Assembly (NCBI GenBank): GCA_036351375.1
Contig: JAZBOY010000167.1
Coordinates: forward strand, 1 to 26,345
Direction of reading: 5' to 3'
DNA: 26,345 nucleotides
Source of the DNA: JANQIO01 sp036351375
Lineage (GTDB): Bacteria > Pseudomonadota > Gammaproteobacteria > Pseudomonadales > Halieaceae
This document shows, in pieces, positions 7,437 through 15,795 of the stretch (the first letter of the stretch is position 1; each line of letters starts with the position of its first letter). The notes under the pieces were generated by a model. The model made no database searches. It was not told the origin of the DNA and was given only the letters and a program-made list of their open reading frames with translations. A program made the position numbers and the translations under genes.

Positions 7437-9833
7437 CTATTTTAGTCGCAGGCTGTTGAGCACGACCAGCAGCGAGCTGGCGCTCATGCCGACAGCGGCA
7501 GCCCAGGGCGGTACCCAGCCGGCTGCTGCCAGGGGTACGGCGAGGCCGTTATAGGCCAGCGCCCAGCCCATGTTCTGGCGGATGATCTTGCGGCAGCGTA
7601 CCGCCATGCCAAAGGCGTCATCGAGTGGGCCCAGCGAAGAGCCGAGCAGAATGGCATCAGCCTGGGACTTGGCCAGGTCAGTTGCCTGGTTGACCGCAAA
7701 AGCGCAGTCCGCGGCGGCCAGCACCGGCGCATCGTTGAGACCGTCACCCACCATCGCCACCGGGTGGCCCGCGGCCTGCAGGCTGCGAATGTGGTCGAGC
7801 TTGTCCTGGGGGCTGGCGCCGATGCGGACCGCGTCGAGATCGAGCTGCGCTGCGAGCTCGGGACCGGCATCGGAGGGATCTCCGGTAAGCAGTTCAACGG
7901 CCAGGCCGCGCTGCTTGAGCGCCTGCACGGTTTGCGCCGCGTCGCCGCGGGGTGAATCCTCCAGTGCGAACCAGGCCAGCGGGCCCTGTTGGTCGGCCAG
8001 CGCGATCCAGTGGCCGGGAGACTGCGGCGGGTCGGGCAGCTGCGGGCAGGTCTCTGCCACGAAGGCGGGGCTGCCGATGGCAAGCTGGCGACCGGCCAGC
8101 CAGCCGCGAATACCTCGGCCGGCCACAACGTCTACCTGTTGCAGGCCAGTGGCCGGAGTGATGTCGGCGAAAGCCTGGGCGATGGGGTGCCGCCCCTGCT
8201 GTTCCAGAGCGGCAGCCAGCGCCAGCGCCTCGGCCTCGGTCAGCTCGCCAGCCACGCGGGTTTCCCGGCGTCTCAGTTCACCTCGGGTGAGGGTACCGGT
8301 CTTGTCGAAGATGACACGTCGGCAGCGCAGCAGGGCCTCGAGACTGTCTTCACCCACCAGCAGCAGGCCGCGGCGGCGCAGGTGAGCGGTGGCGGCAGTC
8401 AGTGCCGCCGGTGTCGCCAGCGCCAGCGCACAGGGACAGCTCACGACCAGCACGGACAGGGTAATCCACAGCGCCCGCGAGGGATCGGTCTGCAACCAGT
8501 AGGCGGCAACGATCGCGGCCACCAGCAAAACCACGCCGACGAAGCGCGCGGCAACCCGGTCTGCGAGCCGCGCCAGGGCCGGCTTGTCACCGGCCCGGGT
8601 GAGCATAGACAGCATGGTGGCGAGTCGGCTACTGGCCGCATCGCACTCTACCCGCATACTACCGCCGCCTTCGCGCAGCACGGTGCCGGCAGACACCTGT
8701 TCGCCGGGGCCGATACTGCGGGGCAGGTGTTCCCCGGTGAAGGCGGCCTCGTCGACGGCGCCGCCGCCGTCCAGCATCACGCCGTCAGCGGGAATCGTGT
8801 CGCCGGCGCGCAGCAGCAACTCATCGCCGGCGCGAATCGAGCGTGTGGCCACGGTCTGCCAACCGTCACCCTCACGCCGCAGGGAAGCGACCGGCAGCAG
8901 GCTTTGCAGGTCGGTCTGGCGCAGGTACTCCCGGCGGCGCACCTGCCGTTCCAGGTAGCGACCCAGCAACAGGAAGAAGGTGAACATGGCGATGGAGTCG
9001 AAATAGACCTCGCCGTCATTCCTCACCGTAGCCCAGGCGCTGGCCACGTAGGCCAGCCCGATGGCCAGCGCCACCGGCACGTCCATCACCAGGCGACCGA
9101 AGCGCAGGTTATTCCAGGCATTGTGGAAGAAGCTGCGGGCGCTGTAGAACACCACCACGCTGGCGATCAGCAGGCTGACCCAGCGCATCAGGCTGCGGTA
9201 CTCAAGGGCAATGCCCTGGATGTCGCCGGCGTGCAGGGCGATACCGAACATGCCCACCTGCATCATGGCGAGCCCCGCAACCGCCAGCTCGCGCAGGGCT
9301 GCGCGCTGCTCGGTCTCGATCAGGCGGGCGCTCTCACTGAGCTGCCAGGGGTGTGGGTCGTAGCCCAGCGCCAGCAACAGCTGGAACAGTTCGCTGACTG
9401 GCAGGCGCCGGCGGTCAAACTCCACCAGCAGCGATTGCTGGGACAGGTTGACGTTGGCGGCTCGCACCGCCGGGTTCGCGAGCAGTGCTTTCTCGATCAG
9501 CCAGGTGCAGGCGGCACAGCTGATGCCGCCGAGCAGGAGCTGGGCCCGCTGCAACTCGCCCTCCAGCTCCGTTACAAAGTCAGCGGTGTTGGCTGGATCG
9601 TCATAGGCGAGGTAGAGATTGCTCGCCGGCAGCGGTGGTGCAGTGTCGTTGGGTTCGGTGCGCAGGCGGTAGAAGGAATCGAGCCCGCTGCCGGCGATCA
9701 GCCGGGCGACGGCCTGGCAGCCGGGGCAGCACATGGGTCGTGCCTCGCCGCCGATCTCCGCGCTGAAGTAGGTGCCCGGTGGTACCGGCTCGCCGCAGTG
9801 ATAGCAGCGCTCGCTGTCAGTGCGGGTCAGCAT
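7437..9833 (-). CDS. ccoI: copper-translocating P1B-type ATPase CcoI
   Basis: A 798-residue heavy-metal ATPase. The N-terminal segment holds C10-x2-C13 and CCPGC at 35-39, the extra cysteine motif typical of CcoI/FixI. It is followed by an HMA domain with GGISCAACTW (Cys106, Cys109). Transmembrane helices follow, then the actuator-domain AFTGE, the metal-binding SCPCALALA in helix 6, the phosphorylation motif DKTGTLTRGE and the hinge motif VGDGLNDAPVL. CcoI moves Cu(I) out of the cytoplasm to supply the CuB site of CcoN. It overlaps ccoH by 17 bp upstream and is followed by ccoS after 5 bp. Confidence 0.96.
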   Translation of the reverse strand: MLTRTDSERCYHCGEPVPPGTYFSAEIGGEARPMCCPGCQAVARLIAGSGLDSFYRLRTEPNDTAPPLPASNLYLAYDDPANTADFVTELEGELQRAQLLLGGISCAACTWLIEKALLANPAVRAANVNLSQQSLLVEFDRRRLPVSELFQLLLALGYDPHPWQLSESARLIETEQRAALRELAVAGLAMMQVGMFGIALHAGDIQGIALEYRSLMRWVSLLIASVVVFYSARSFFHNAWNNLRFGRLVMDVPVALAIGLAYVASAWATVRNDGEVYFDSIAMFTFFLLLGRYLERQVRRREYLRQTDLQSLLPVASLRREGDGWQTVATRSIRAGDELLLRAGDTIPADGVMLDGGGAVDEAAFTGEHLPRSIGPGEQVSAGTVLREGGGSMRVECDAASSRLATMLSMLTRAGDKPALARLADRVAARFVGVVLLVAAIVAAYWLQTDPSRALWITLSVLVVSCPCALALATPAALTAATAHLRRRGLLLVGEDSLEALLRCRRVIFDKTGTLTRGELRRRETRVAGELTEAEALALAAALEQQGRHPIAQAFADITPATGLQQVDVVAGRGIRGWLAGRQLAIGSPAFVAETCPQLPDPPQSPGHWIALADQQGPLAWFALEDSPRGDAAQTVQALKQRGLAVELLTGDPSDAGPELAAQLDLDAVRIGASPQDKLDHIRSLQAAGHPVAMVGDGLNDAPVLAAADCAFAVNQATDLAKSQADAILLGSSLGPLDDAFGMAVRCRKIIRQNMGWALAYNGLAVPLAAAGWVPPWAAAVGMSASSLLVVLNSLRLK

Positions 9834-10296
9834 CGCGGAGCCTCAGCTCCCCGAGCAGTTGCCAGCGGCGCTCGGCGTTGCCTTCGACGGGCTCCAGTTC
9901 CCAGAACCAGCGTGGGCTGACCGCCAGGTCTGCCGGCGCGCTGTAGAGGCCCGGCGTGATCTGTGCGAGGCGAAGCTCCATGTCATAGTCGGCATCCAGC
10001 GGGTGGGACAGCTCGAGGGCGAGGGCGGCGGGGCGATTGTCACCGCTCAGGCGGATATCGATATTGCCGTCGCGGAAGGCGAGTTCGGCCGTCATGCCCA
10101 ACTCCTCGGCCAGCCGCTGCTTGCCCAGTTCGCGGTTGATGGCCAGGCCTTCTTTGTAATAGTCCTCGGCCACCAGGCTGTCGGCATTGTGGGCGGCGAT
10201 CCACCAGGTGGTCAGGCCGGCCACCACGACGATGCCCGGCAGGCCAAAAAGGAACCAGGGCCAGAACTGTCGGTACCAGGGTGTAAGGTCATTCAT
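9817..10296 (-). CDS. ccoH: cbb3 oxidase assembly protein CcoH/FixH
   Basis: A 159-residue protein with one N-terminal membrane helix (WPWFLFGLPGIVVVAGLTTW). It is followed by the FixH hallmark DSLVAEDYYKEGLAINREL and a periplasmic beta domain ending RWFWELEP. CcoH interacts with the oxidase during assembly and stabilises it. It overlaps ccoG by 4 bp and ccoI by 17 bp, as is normal for ccoGHIS operons. Confidence 0.92.
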   Translation of the reverse strand: MNDLTPWYRQFWPWFLFGLPGIVVVAGLTTWWIAAHNADSLVAEDYYKEGLAINRELGKQRLAEELGMTAELAFRDGNIDIRLSGDNRPAALALELSHPLDADYDMELRLAQITPGLYSAPADLAVSPRWFWELEPVEGNAERRWQLLGELRLRDADPH

Positions 10297-11711
10297 GGCT
10301 TGGCTACCGGCACCAGGAAGCGGCTCTCGGCGCGATCTGACAGGGTGGCACCGTCATCGGCCTCGATCACAAACTCGAAGGCAGAGCTGGGCCGGTCGAA
10401 ACTGTCCCGCGGCGCCCGCACCCGCAGTGGCAGGCTGCGGACCTCGCCGGCAGCGAGCAGCAGTGACGTGTCGCCAATGATGCTGGCCTCAGGCAGGCCT
10501 TCCAGTCGCAACACGTAGCTGTGCATTTCCTCGTCCATGTTGAGGATCTGCAGGGTGTAGACATTCTCTATGGCGCCGCCGGCCACCTCGGTGTAGAGCT
10601 GGCTGCGATCGCGAATAACGGTAATCTCCAGTGGCACCCGGCTGGCGATACGCCAGGAAAACGCAGTGACCATCACCAGCAGCGCAACGATGTAGCCAAT
10701 CAGGCGCGGGCGCAGCCAGTGGGTCTTTTCGCCCTCCAGCTCGCGCTCGCTGGCATAGCGAATAAGCCCGGGCTCGTAGCCCATCTTGTCCATCACCGAG
10801 TCGCAGGCGTCCACACACAGGGCGCAACCAATGCACTGGTATTGCAGGCCGTCGCGAATGTCGATCCCGGTGGGGCAGACCTGCACGCAGAGCTGGCAGC
10901 TGATGCAGTCGCCCAGGCCGGTTGTCTCCCGGTCGGCGTCGCGGCGGCGGGCACCCCGGGGCTCACCGCGCGCCTTGTCATAGGCCACCGTAAGCGTATC
11001 GCTGTCGAACATGACCGACTGGAAGCGCGCATAGGGGCACATGAACACGCAGACCTGCTCGCGCAGCCAGCCCGCGTTGATATAGGTGGCCAGGGTGAAA
11101 AACACGGTCCAGGCGCCGCCCCAGGCATTGACCTGCAGGGTCAGGATGTCGAGGCTGAGCTCGCGGATGGGGTAGAAGTAGCCGACGAAGGTCATGCCGG
11201 TGTAGAACGCCACCGCCAGCCACAGGAAGTGCTTGCTGAACTTCTTGCCGAATTTGGTGGCGGACCAGGGTTCCTGGTCCAGGCGCATGCGCTGGTTACG
11301 GCTGCCTTCCACGCGCTGTTCTATCCACATGAAGATGCTGGTCCAGACGGTCTGCGGGCAGGTATAGCCGCACCAGACCCGGCCCAGGAACACTGTGACG
11401 GTGAACAGGGCGAAGGCGGAGATAATCAGCAGCCAGGCCAGCAGTGGAAAGTCCTGGGGCCAGAAGGTCATGAACAGGATGTGAAATTTGCGCTCCGGCA
11501 GGTCGAACAGCACCGCCGGTCGGTCGCCCCACTGAAGCCAGGGTAACAGGAAATAGCCGGCCAGCAGTGGCCAGCCGGTGAACAGCCGAATGCGCTGGAA
11601 AAAGCCTTCGATCTTGCGGGTATAGATCTTTTCCCGCTTCTGGTAGAGATCCAGTTCGCCGACTTCCGCCGGCGCCAGATCCTCGACCTCGATGAGGTCA
11701 GGTTTGTTCAT
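10293..11711 (-). CDS. ccoG: cbb3 oxidase accessory protein CcoG (Cu(II) reductase, 2x[4Fe-4S])
   Basis: A 472-residue membrane protein. The N-terminal half has about four helices with GRVWCGYTCPQTVWTS and CVFMCPYARFQSVM. A cytoplasmic ferredoxin domain at about residues 262-300 has two Cys clusters, CISCQLCVQVCP and CIGCALCVDAC, consistent with two 4Fe-4S centres. After a further helix comes an Ig-like periplasmic C-terminal domain (FixG C domain). CcoG reduces Cu(II) to Cu(I) for delivery to the oxidase. ATG 11711 lies 31 bp after the ccoP stop, with no clear separate promoter, so cotranscription with ccoNOQP is likely. Confidence 0.95.
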   Translation of the reverse strand: MNKPDLIEVEDLAPAEVGELDLYQKREKIYTRKIEGFFQRIRLFTGWPLLAGYFLLPWLQWGDRPAVLFDLPERKFHILFMTFWPQDFPLLAWLLIISAFALFTVTVFLGRVWCGYTCPQTVWTSIFMWIEQRVEGSRNQRMRLDQEPWSATKFGKKFSKHFLWLAVAFYTGMTFVGYFYPIRELSLDILTLQVNAWGGAWTVFFTLATYINAGWLREQVCVFMCPYARFQSVMFDSDTLTVAYDKARGEPRGARRRDADRETTGLGDCISCQLCVQVCPTGIDIRDGLQYQCIGCALCVDACDSVMDKMGYEPGLIRYASERELEGEKTHWLRPRLIGYIVALLVMVTAFSWRIASRVPLEITVIRDRSQLYTEVAGGAIENVYTLQILNMDEEMHSYVLRLEGLPEASIIGDTSLLLAAGEVRSLPLRVRAPRDSFDRPSSAFEFVIEADDGATLSDRAESRFLVPVAKP

Positions 11712-11742
11712 TGTATACCGCCTGCCCGCTACCGCGTGTTCG

Positions 11743-12624
11743 TCATTCCTGACTGAGGCTGTAGATGTAGGCAGTGATCAGGTGAATCTTGTCTTCGCTG
11801 AGCTGGTCACCGAAGGCGGGCATCACACCGTTGCGACCCACCCGCAAGGTGTGCTGGATTTCGCTCTCGGAGCCGCCATACAGCCAGATGCCGTTGGTGA
11901 GATTCGGGGCGCCCAGCACGGGATTTCCCTTGCCCTCGGGTCCATGGCAGGCCACGCACAGGATGTCGTACTGGGCCTTGCCGGCGGCGGCCATTTCTTC
12001 ATTGACGTCGCGGCCACTCAGCTTCACCACATAGGCGGCTACATTGCGGATGCCGGTGTCTCCCAGGGCTGCTTCCCAGGCCGGCATCGCCGCCTGGCGG
12101 CCGTGAATCAGGGTGTGTTTGATGGCGTCGGGCGTGCCGCCCCACAGCCAGTCGCCATCCGCCAGGTTGGGGAAGCCGTAGGCGCCCTTGGCATCGGCGC
12201 CGTGGCAGACCGAGCAGTTCACGCCGTACAGGCGCTGGCCCATGCGCAGGGCCTCAGGGTGCTCGAGAACTTCCTCAACCGGCATGGCGAGGTAGCGATA
12301 ACGCACGGCGCTGAAACGTTCCTCGGCGCGCGCCACTTCGTTCTCCCACTGCTGCACCTGGCTCCAGCCCAGCAGGCCCGGGAAGTTGCCAAGCCCGGGG
12401 TAGGCGATCAGGTAGGCGATGCCGAACACCATGGTGATCATGAACATCAGGAACCACCAGTAGGGCAGCGGGTTGTCGTATTCCTCGATGCCGTCAGCGG
12501 CGTGGCCGGTGGTTTGCTCCGGGTCTGCCGGTGCCCGCGTACGGTTCGCAAACAGTACCCAGAATGTACCGATGAAGGTAACCACGGTCAGGATGATGAC
12601 CCAGGCACTCCAGAAACTGCTCAT
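11743..12624 (-). CDS. ccoP: cbb3 oxidase diheme cytochrome c subunit CcoP
   Basis: A 293-residue protein with two N-terminal membrane helices, so the two-helix CcoP form. The Pro-Tyr-Trp-Trp loop DNPLPYWWFLMF follows. Two cytochrome c domains come next, with CSVCH in the middle and CVACH in the C-terminal half. Methionine ligands appear in AAMPAW and GVMPAFG. CcoP passes electrons from cytochrome bc1/c to CcoN via its two c-type hemes facing the periplasm. ATG 12624 overlaps the ccoQ stop (ATGA). Confidence 0.96.
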   Translation of the reverse strand: MSSFWSAWVIILTVVTFIGTFWVLFANRTRAPADPEQTTGHAADGIEEYDNPLPYWWFLMFMITMVFGIAYLIAYPGLGNFPGLLGWSQVQQWENEVARAEERFSAVRYRYLAMPVEEVLEHPEALRMGQRLYGVNCSVCHGADAKGAYGFPNLADGDWLWGGTPDAIKHTLIHGRQAAMPAWEAALGDTGIRNVAAYVVKLSGRDVNEEMAAAGKAQYDILCVACHGPEGKGNPVLGAPNLTNGIWLYGGSESEIQHTLRVGRNGVMPAFGDQLSEDKIHLITAYIYSLSQE

Positions 12625-12833
12625 GCTTGCTTCTCCTTGTTGGCGCCGTCTGCGCCGGTCTCACGCCCCGCCTCGGCCATTGATTGGCGGTGGGCTTCCT
12701 CGTCTGCGAAGGGCAGGTTGGCGGCCTCGTCAAAACGCGACTTGTTGCGACGGCTGTAGACCACGACCACCAGGCCGATGAACGCCACCAGCAACAGCAG
12801 CGTGGTCAGGCCGCGAACTGTGTTGATATCCAA
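12621..12833 (-). CDS. ccoQ: cbb3 oxidase subunit CcoQ
   Basis: A 70-residue protein with one membrane helix (GLTTLLLLVAFIGLVVVVYS), a basic RRNKSRFDEAANLPFADEE stretch and a polar tail. This is the standard CcoQ layout; CcoQ stabilises the complex. The start appears to be TTG at 12833, 2 bp after the ccoO stop, with AGGAG in the end of ccoO acting as ribosome site. I see no ATG or GTG that would keep the helix intact. Confidence 0.9.
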   Translation of the reverse strand: MDINTVRGLTTLLLLVAFIGLVVVVYSRRNKSRFDEAANLPFADEEAHRQSMAEAGRETGADGANKEKQA

Positions 12834-12835
12834 GC

Positions 12836-13444
12836 TCAGCGTCTCCTCTGGATCAGGGTGCCGAGCTGCTGCAGGTAAGCGACCATTGCATCGATCTCTT
12901 TTTTGCCGGCAACCGCTGCAGCGGCGCCTTCGATGTCTGCATCGGTGTAGGGCACGCCGACGGCGCGCAGGGCGGCCATCTTGGTGCCGGTCTTGTCGCC
13001 GTCGATGTCGCGGTCAAACAGCCACGGGAAGGCCGGCATATTGGACTGCGGCACCAGGTCGCGCGGGTTGTACAGGTGAGCGCGGTGCCAGTCATCGCTG
13101 TAGCGGCCGCCCACACGGGCGAGGTCGGGCCCGGTGCGCTTGGAGCCCCACAGGAAGGGGTGGTCGTAAACAAATTCACCTGCCACGGAGAAGTGGCCGT
13201 AGCGCTCGGTTTCGGCGCGCAGGGGACGGATCATCTGCGAGTGGCAGACGTTGCAGCCCTCGCGCACATAAATGTCGCGCCCCTCGAGCTCGAGAGCGCT
13301 GAGCGGCTCGAGGCCCTCGATGGGTTCGCGGACTTCCTTGCCGAAAATCAGCGGCACCAGCTCCACCAGTGCGCCGAAACTGATGGCCACGATGATCAGT
13401 ACCATCATCAGGCCGATGTTCTTTTCAACTACCTCGTGTTTCAT
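12836..13444 (-). CDS. ccoO: cbb3 oxidase monoheme cytochrome c subunit CcoO
   Basis: A 202-residue protein with one N-terminal membrane anchor (GLMMVLIIVAISFGALVELV). The heme motif is GCNVCHSQMIRP, and the axial methionine is in QSNMPAFPWL. Length and the GPDLARVGGRYSDDWH segment are typical of CcoO. It carries one c-type heme in the periplasm and passes electrons to CcoN. It lies 10 bp downstream of ccoN. Confidence 0.97.
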   Translation of the reverse strand: MKHEVVEKNIGLMMVLIIVAISFGALVELVPLIFGKEVREPIEGLEPLSALELEGRDIYVREGCNVCHSQMIRPLRAETERYGHFSVAGEFVYDHPFLWGSKRTGPDLARVGGRYSDDWHRAHLYNPRDLVPQSNMPAFPWLFDRDIDGDKTGTKMAALRAVGVPYTDADIEGAAAAVAGKKEIDAMVAYLQQLGTLIQRRR

Positions 13445-13454
13445 TGACTGCTCC

Positions 13455-15005
13455 TCACGCGGTACCGGCGATGGGTTGACTGCCGGAGGGTGCCTGCTCC
13501 TCGGCGGTTTCGTCCGTGGTCACGGTCATGTACAGGTTGTAGGCCATCACCAGCATCCCCAGGAAGAAAATGCCGCCGCCTATCAGGCGCACGTAGTAGC
13601 CCGGGTAGCTGGCCTGCAGCGCTTCCACGAAGGTGTAGGTCAGCGTGCCGTCCTGGTTGTAGGCGCGCCACATCAGACCCTGCAGGATGCCATTGACCCA
13701 CATGGACGCGATGTAGAGTACGGTGCCGATGGTCGACATCCAGAAGTGGACATTGATCAGGTCGATGCTGTACATGCGCTCGCGACCAAACAGGATGGGC
13801 AGCAGGTGGTACATGGCGCCGATCGACACCATGGCTACCCAGCCCAGGGCGCCGGAGTGCACGTGGCCGATGGTCCAGTCGGTGTAGTGCGACAGCGCGT
13901 TCACCGTCTTGATCGACATCATCGGGCCTTCAAAGGTCGACATGCCGTAGAACGACAGCGACACCACCAGGAAGCGCAGGATGGGGTCGGTACGCAGCTT
14001 ATGCCAGGCGCCCGAGAGGGTCATCATGCCGTTGATCATGCCGCCCCAGGAGGGCGCCAGCAGGATCAGTGACATGACCATGCCGAGGCTCTGGGCCCAG
14101 TCGGGCAGGGCGGTGTAGTGCAGGTGGTGCGGGCCGGCCCAGATATAGATGGCAATCAGGGCCCAGAAATGGACGATCGACAGGCGATAGGAATACACCG
14201 GGCGCTCCGCCTGCTTTGGCACGAAGTAGTACATGATCCCCAGGAAGCCGGCGGTCAGGAAAAAGCCCACGGCGTTGTGGCCATACCACCACTGCACCAT
14301 GGCGTCGACGGTGCCGGCGTAGATGGAGTAGGACTTGGCCATACCGACCGGAATCGCCAGGCTGTTGACGATGTGCAGGACGGCGACGGTGATGATGAAG
14401 GCGCCGAAGAACCAGTTGGCCACGTAAATGTGCTGTACCTTGCGCTTCATGATGGTGCCGAAGAACAGGATTGCGTACATCACCCACACGACGGCGATCA
14501 GCAGGTCGATGGGCCACTCCAGCTCAGCGTATTCCTTGCCGCTGGTGAGACCCAGGGGCAGGGTGATGGCCGCTGCAAGGATGACCAGCTGCCAGCCCCA
14601 GAACACGGCCGCGGCAAGGGTGTCCGAAATCAGCCTGACCTGGCAGGTACGCTGCACCACGAATAGCGAACTGGCAAACAGCGCGCAGCCGCCAAAGGCA
14701 AAGATCACCGCGTTGGTGTGCAGCGGGCGCAGGCGCCCGAAGTGCAGATAGGGAAGCTCCGTGTTCAGCACGGGCCACGCCAGCTGGGCTGCGATGAGCA
14801 CACCCACCAGCATGCCGACGATACCCCAGACCACCGTCATGACTGCGAACTGGCGCACCACCTTGTAGTTGTAGACCGGGTGGCTGAGGGTGTCTTTATT
14901 TACCCCCATCTGCGCGATAGCACTAGCCGCCGATCCACTACCGCTCATGGCTGATCCACTGCCGCTCATGGCTGTCTCTGTCGAGCTCATGGCTGTCTCA
15001 CTCAT
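13455..15005 (-). CDS. ccoN: cbb3-type cytochrome oxidase catalytic subunit CcoN
   Basis: A 516-residue protein with about 12 membrane helices. It is the proton-pumping heme-copper centre that reduces oxygen with high affinity. Histidine ligands are visible in LRPLHTNAVIF (low-spin heme), WWYGHNAVGF and AGPHHLHYT (CuB), and IGHVHSGALGW (heme b3/b). The conserved core begins at YNYKVVRQFAVMTVVW, about residue 46, so the N-terminal leader is longer than in typical CcoN. This leader is a Ser/Gly/Ala/Met tandem repeat (see the repeat entry). ATG 15005 has AAGGA about 10 nt upstream, which supports it. Met33 (14909) would give a conventional length but has no ribosome site. It is 41 bp downstream of the Yip1-like gene. 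Confidence 0.97.
   Translation of the reverse strand: MSETAMSSTETAMSGSGSAMSGSGSAASAIAQMGVNKDTLSHPVYNYKVVRQFAVMTVVWGIVGMLVGVLIAAQLAWPVLNTELPYLHFGRLRPLHTNAVIFAFGGCALFASSLFVVQRTCQVRLISDTLAAAVFWGWQLVILAAAITLPLGLTSGKEYAELEWPIDLLIAVVWVMYAILFFGTIMKRKVQHIYVANWFFGAFIITVAVLHIVNSLAIPVGMAKSYSIYAGTVDAMVQWWYGHNAVGFFLTAGFLGIMYYFVPKQAERPVYSYRLSIVHFWALIAIYIWAGPHHLHYTALPDWAQSLGMVMSLILLAPSWGGMINGMMTLSGAWHKLRTDPILRFLVVSLSFYGMSTFEGPMMSIKTVNALSHYTDWTIGHVHSGALGWVAMVSIGAMYHLLPILFGRERMYSIDLINVHFWMSTIGTVLYIASMWVNGILQGLMWRAYNQDGTLTYTFVEALQASYPGYYVRLIGGGIFFLGMLVMAYNLYMTVTTDETAEEQAPSGSQPIAGTA
14943..15005 (-). repeat. three tandem 21-bp repeats in the 5' end of ccoN
   Basis: Three consecutive 21-bp units (14943-14963, 14964-14984, 14985-15005) each begin, on the plus strand, GCTCATGGCTG. 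Each carries an in-frame ATG on the coding strand (at 14990, 14969 and 14948), in addition to the start at 15005. A decayed fourth unit is visible around 14922-14942. They encode the Met-Ser-x-Ala-type repeats of the CcoN leader. A unit of 21 bp keeps the reading frame if copy number changes. Confidence 0.8.
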
Positions 15006-15046
15006 CTACTACAAATCCTTGAAAAAATAATATCGGTTGTGCCGGC

Positions 15047-15649
15047 TCAGGCGTCAGTAAACGCCGGACCGGCTCCGAAGTCCCACAGGATCACCGAGCC
15101 CACCAGAATGCAGACCAGGATCACCAGACAAATTGCGATAACGGCGCTCGAGAACAGAAAGCCGCGTTCCTCGGGAATGCGCATCACAATCGGAATTCCC
15201 AGGTACAGGAGGTAGACCGACCAACAGACGGCCACCACCCCTATAAGCATATCGAGCCAGAGTACCGGATAGAAACCAACCGCTCCGGCGACGAACAGGG
15301 GCGTCGCGGTGAAGCCGGCGATGACAATGCCCTTGGCCAGGTTGGAGTCGGCGCCGTAGGTTTTTGACATCCAGTGAATGAAGTAGCCGATCACGGCTAC
15401 CGAGCCGACCATCGCGCAGTAGAAAAGGATGATCAGCGTCAGGGCACTGTCGGCGGTCAGGCGTATGGCGCCGCCGTCACCGACGGTCCAGCCCACATTG
15501 GTGGTGCCGTAATACCAGGCCGCCGCCGGCAGCACGGCCATGATGGCGGGAAACAGCACCATGGTCTTCATGGTTGGCGGCGGCAGGTCTGCCACCCGCT
15601 GCCACTGCAGACTCGGCTGCACCATCAGGCCCAATGCGTGATTGAACAT
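15047..15649 (-). CDS. Yip1-family integral membrane protein
   Basis: A 200-residue protein with five predicted membrane helices. The N-terminal amphipathic segment MFNHALGLMVQPSLQWQRV, with Pro and Trp before the first helix, is the usual opening of bacterial Yip1-family (PF04893-like) proteins. The later YPVLWLDMLIGV and YLLYLGIPIVM segments also fit. The biochemical role of bacterial members is unknown. ATG 15649 has GAGGGGTGA just upstream. It sits between fnr and ccoN on the same strand, 41 bp before ccoN, so it is very likely cotranscribed with the oxidase. A role in cbb3 assembly or membrane organisation is inference from position only. Confidence 0.75.
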   Translation of the reverse strand: MFNHALGLMVQPSLQWQRVADLPPPTMKTMVLFPAIMAVLPAAAWYYGTTNVGWTVGDGGAIRLTADSALTLIILFYCAMVGSVAVIGYFIHWMSKTYGADSNLAKGIVIAGFTATPLFVAGAVGFYPVLWLDMLIGVVAVCWSVYLLYLGIPIVMRIPEERGFLFSSAVIAICLVILVCILVGSVILWDFGAGPAFTDA

Positions 15650-15674
15650 CGATTCACCCCTCGTGTTTTGACCG

Positions 15675-15721
15675 GGCGGTGTTCAGCACCGCCTTCATTT
15701 ATGCGGCCGGGATTGCCGGCC
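15675..15721. other. two perfect hairpins between fnr and the Yip1-ccoN genes
   Basis: Two perfect inverted repeats lie in the 146-bp gap. GGCGGTG and CACCGCC (15675-15681 and 15687-15693) flank a 5-nt loop. GGCCGG and CCGGCC (15705-15710 and 15716-15721) flank another 5-nt loop. On the minus strand neither is followed by a U-run, so they are not classical terminators. They could terminate or stabilise RNA ends, or form a structured leader of the oxidase mRNA. Confidence 0.5.
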
Positions 15722-15759
15722 CCAGCCTGCTGTTTTCGTAATGGAACTCGCAATCTGTG

Positions 15760-15773
15760 AAGATCGCGATCAT
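15760..15773 (-). promoter_or_regulatory. palindrome, possible degenerate FNR-like site
   Basis: GATCGCGATC (15762-15771) is a perfect 10-bp palindrome. Extended, it reads ATGAT-CGCG-ATCTT on the minus strand, 7 of 10 matches to the FNR consensus. No convincing -10 lies at class II distance, so this is a weak candidate for an internal cco promoter site. Confidence 0.25.
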
Positions 15774-15795
15774 CCGTAATGCAAGGAAACTGCGT

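Noticed and set aside
7989..9920. 643-codon open frame antisense to ccoI
   Set aside because: Composition is His/Gln/Gly-rich without domains, and ccoI on the other strand has all P-type ATPase motifs.
15011..15040. A/T-rich TTGAAAAAATAATA before ccoN as FNR box
   Set aside because: Only the left half fits TTGAY-N4-RTCAA; the right half does not.
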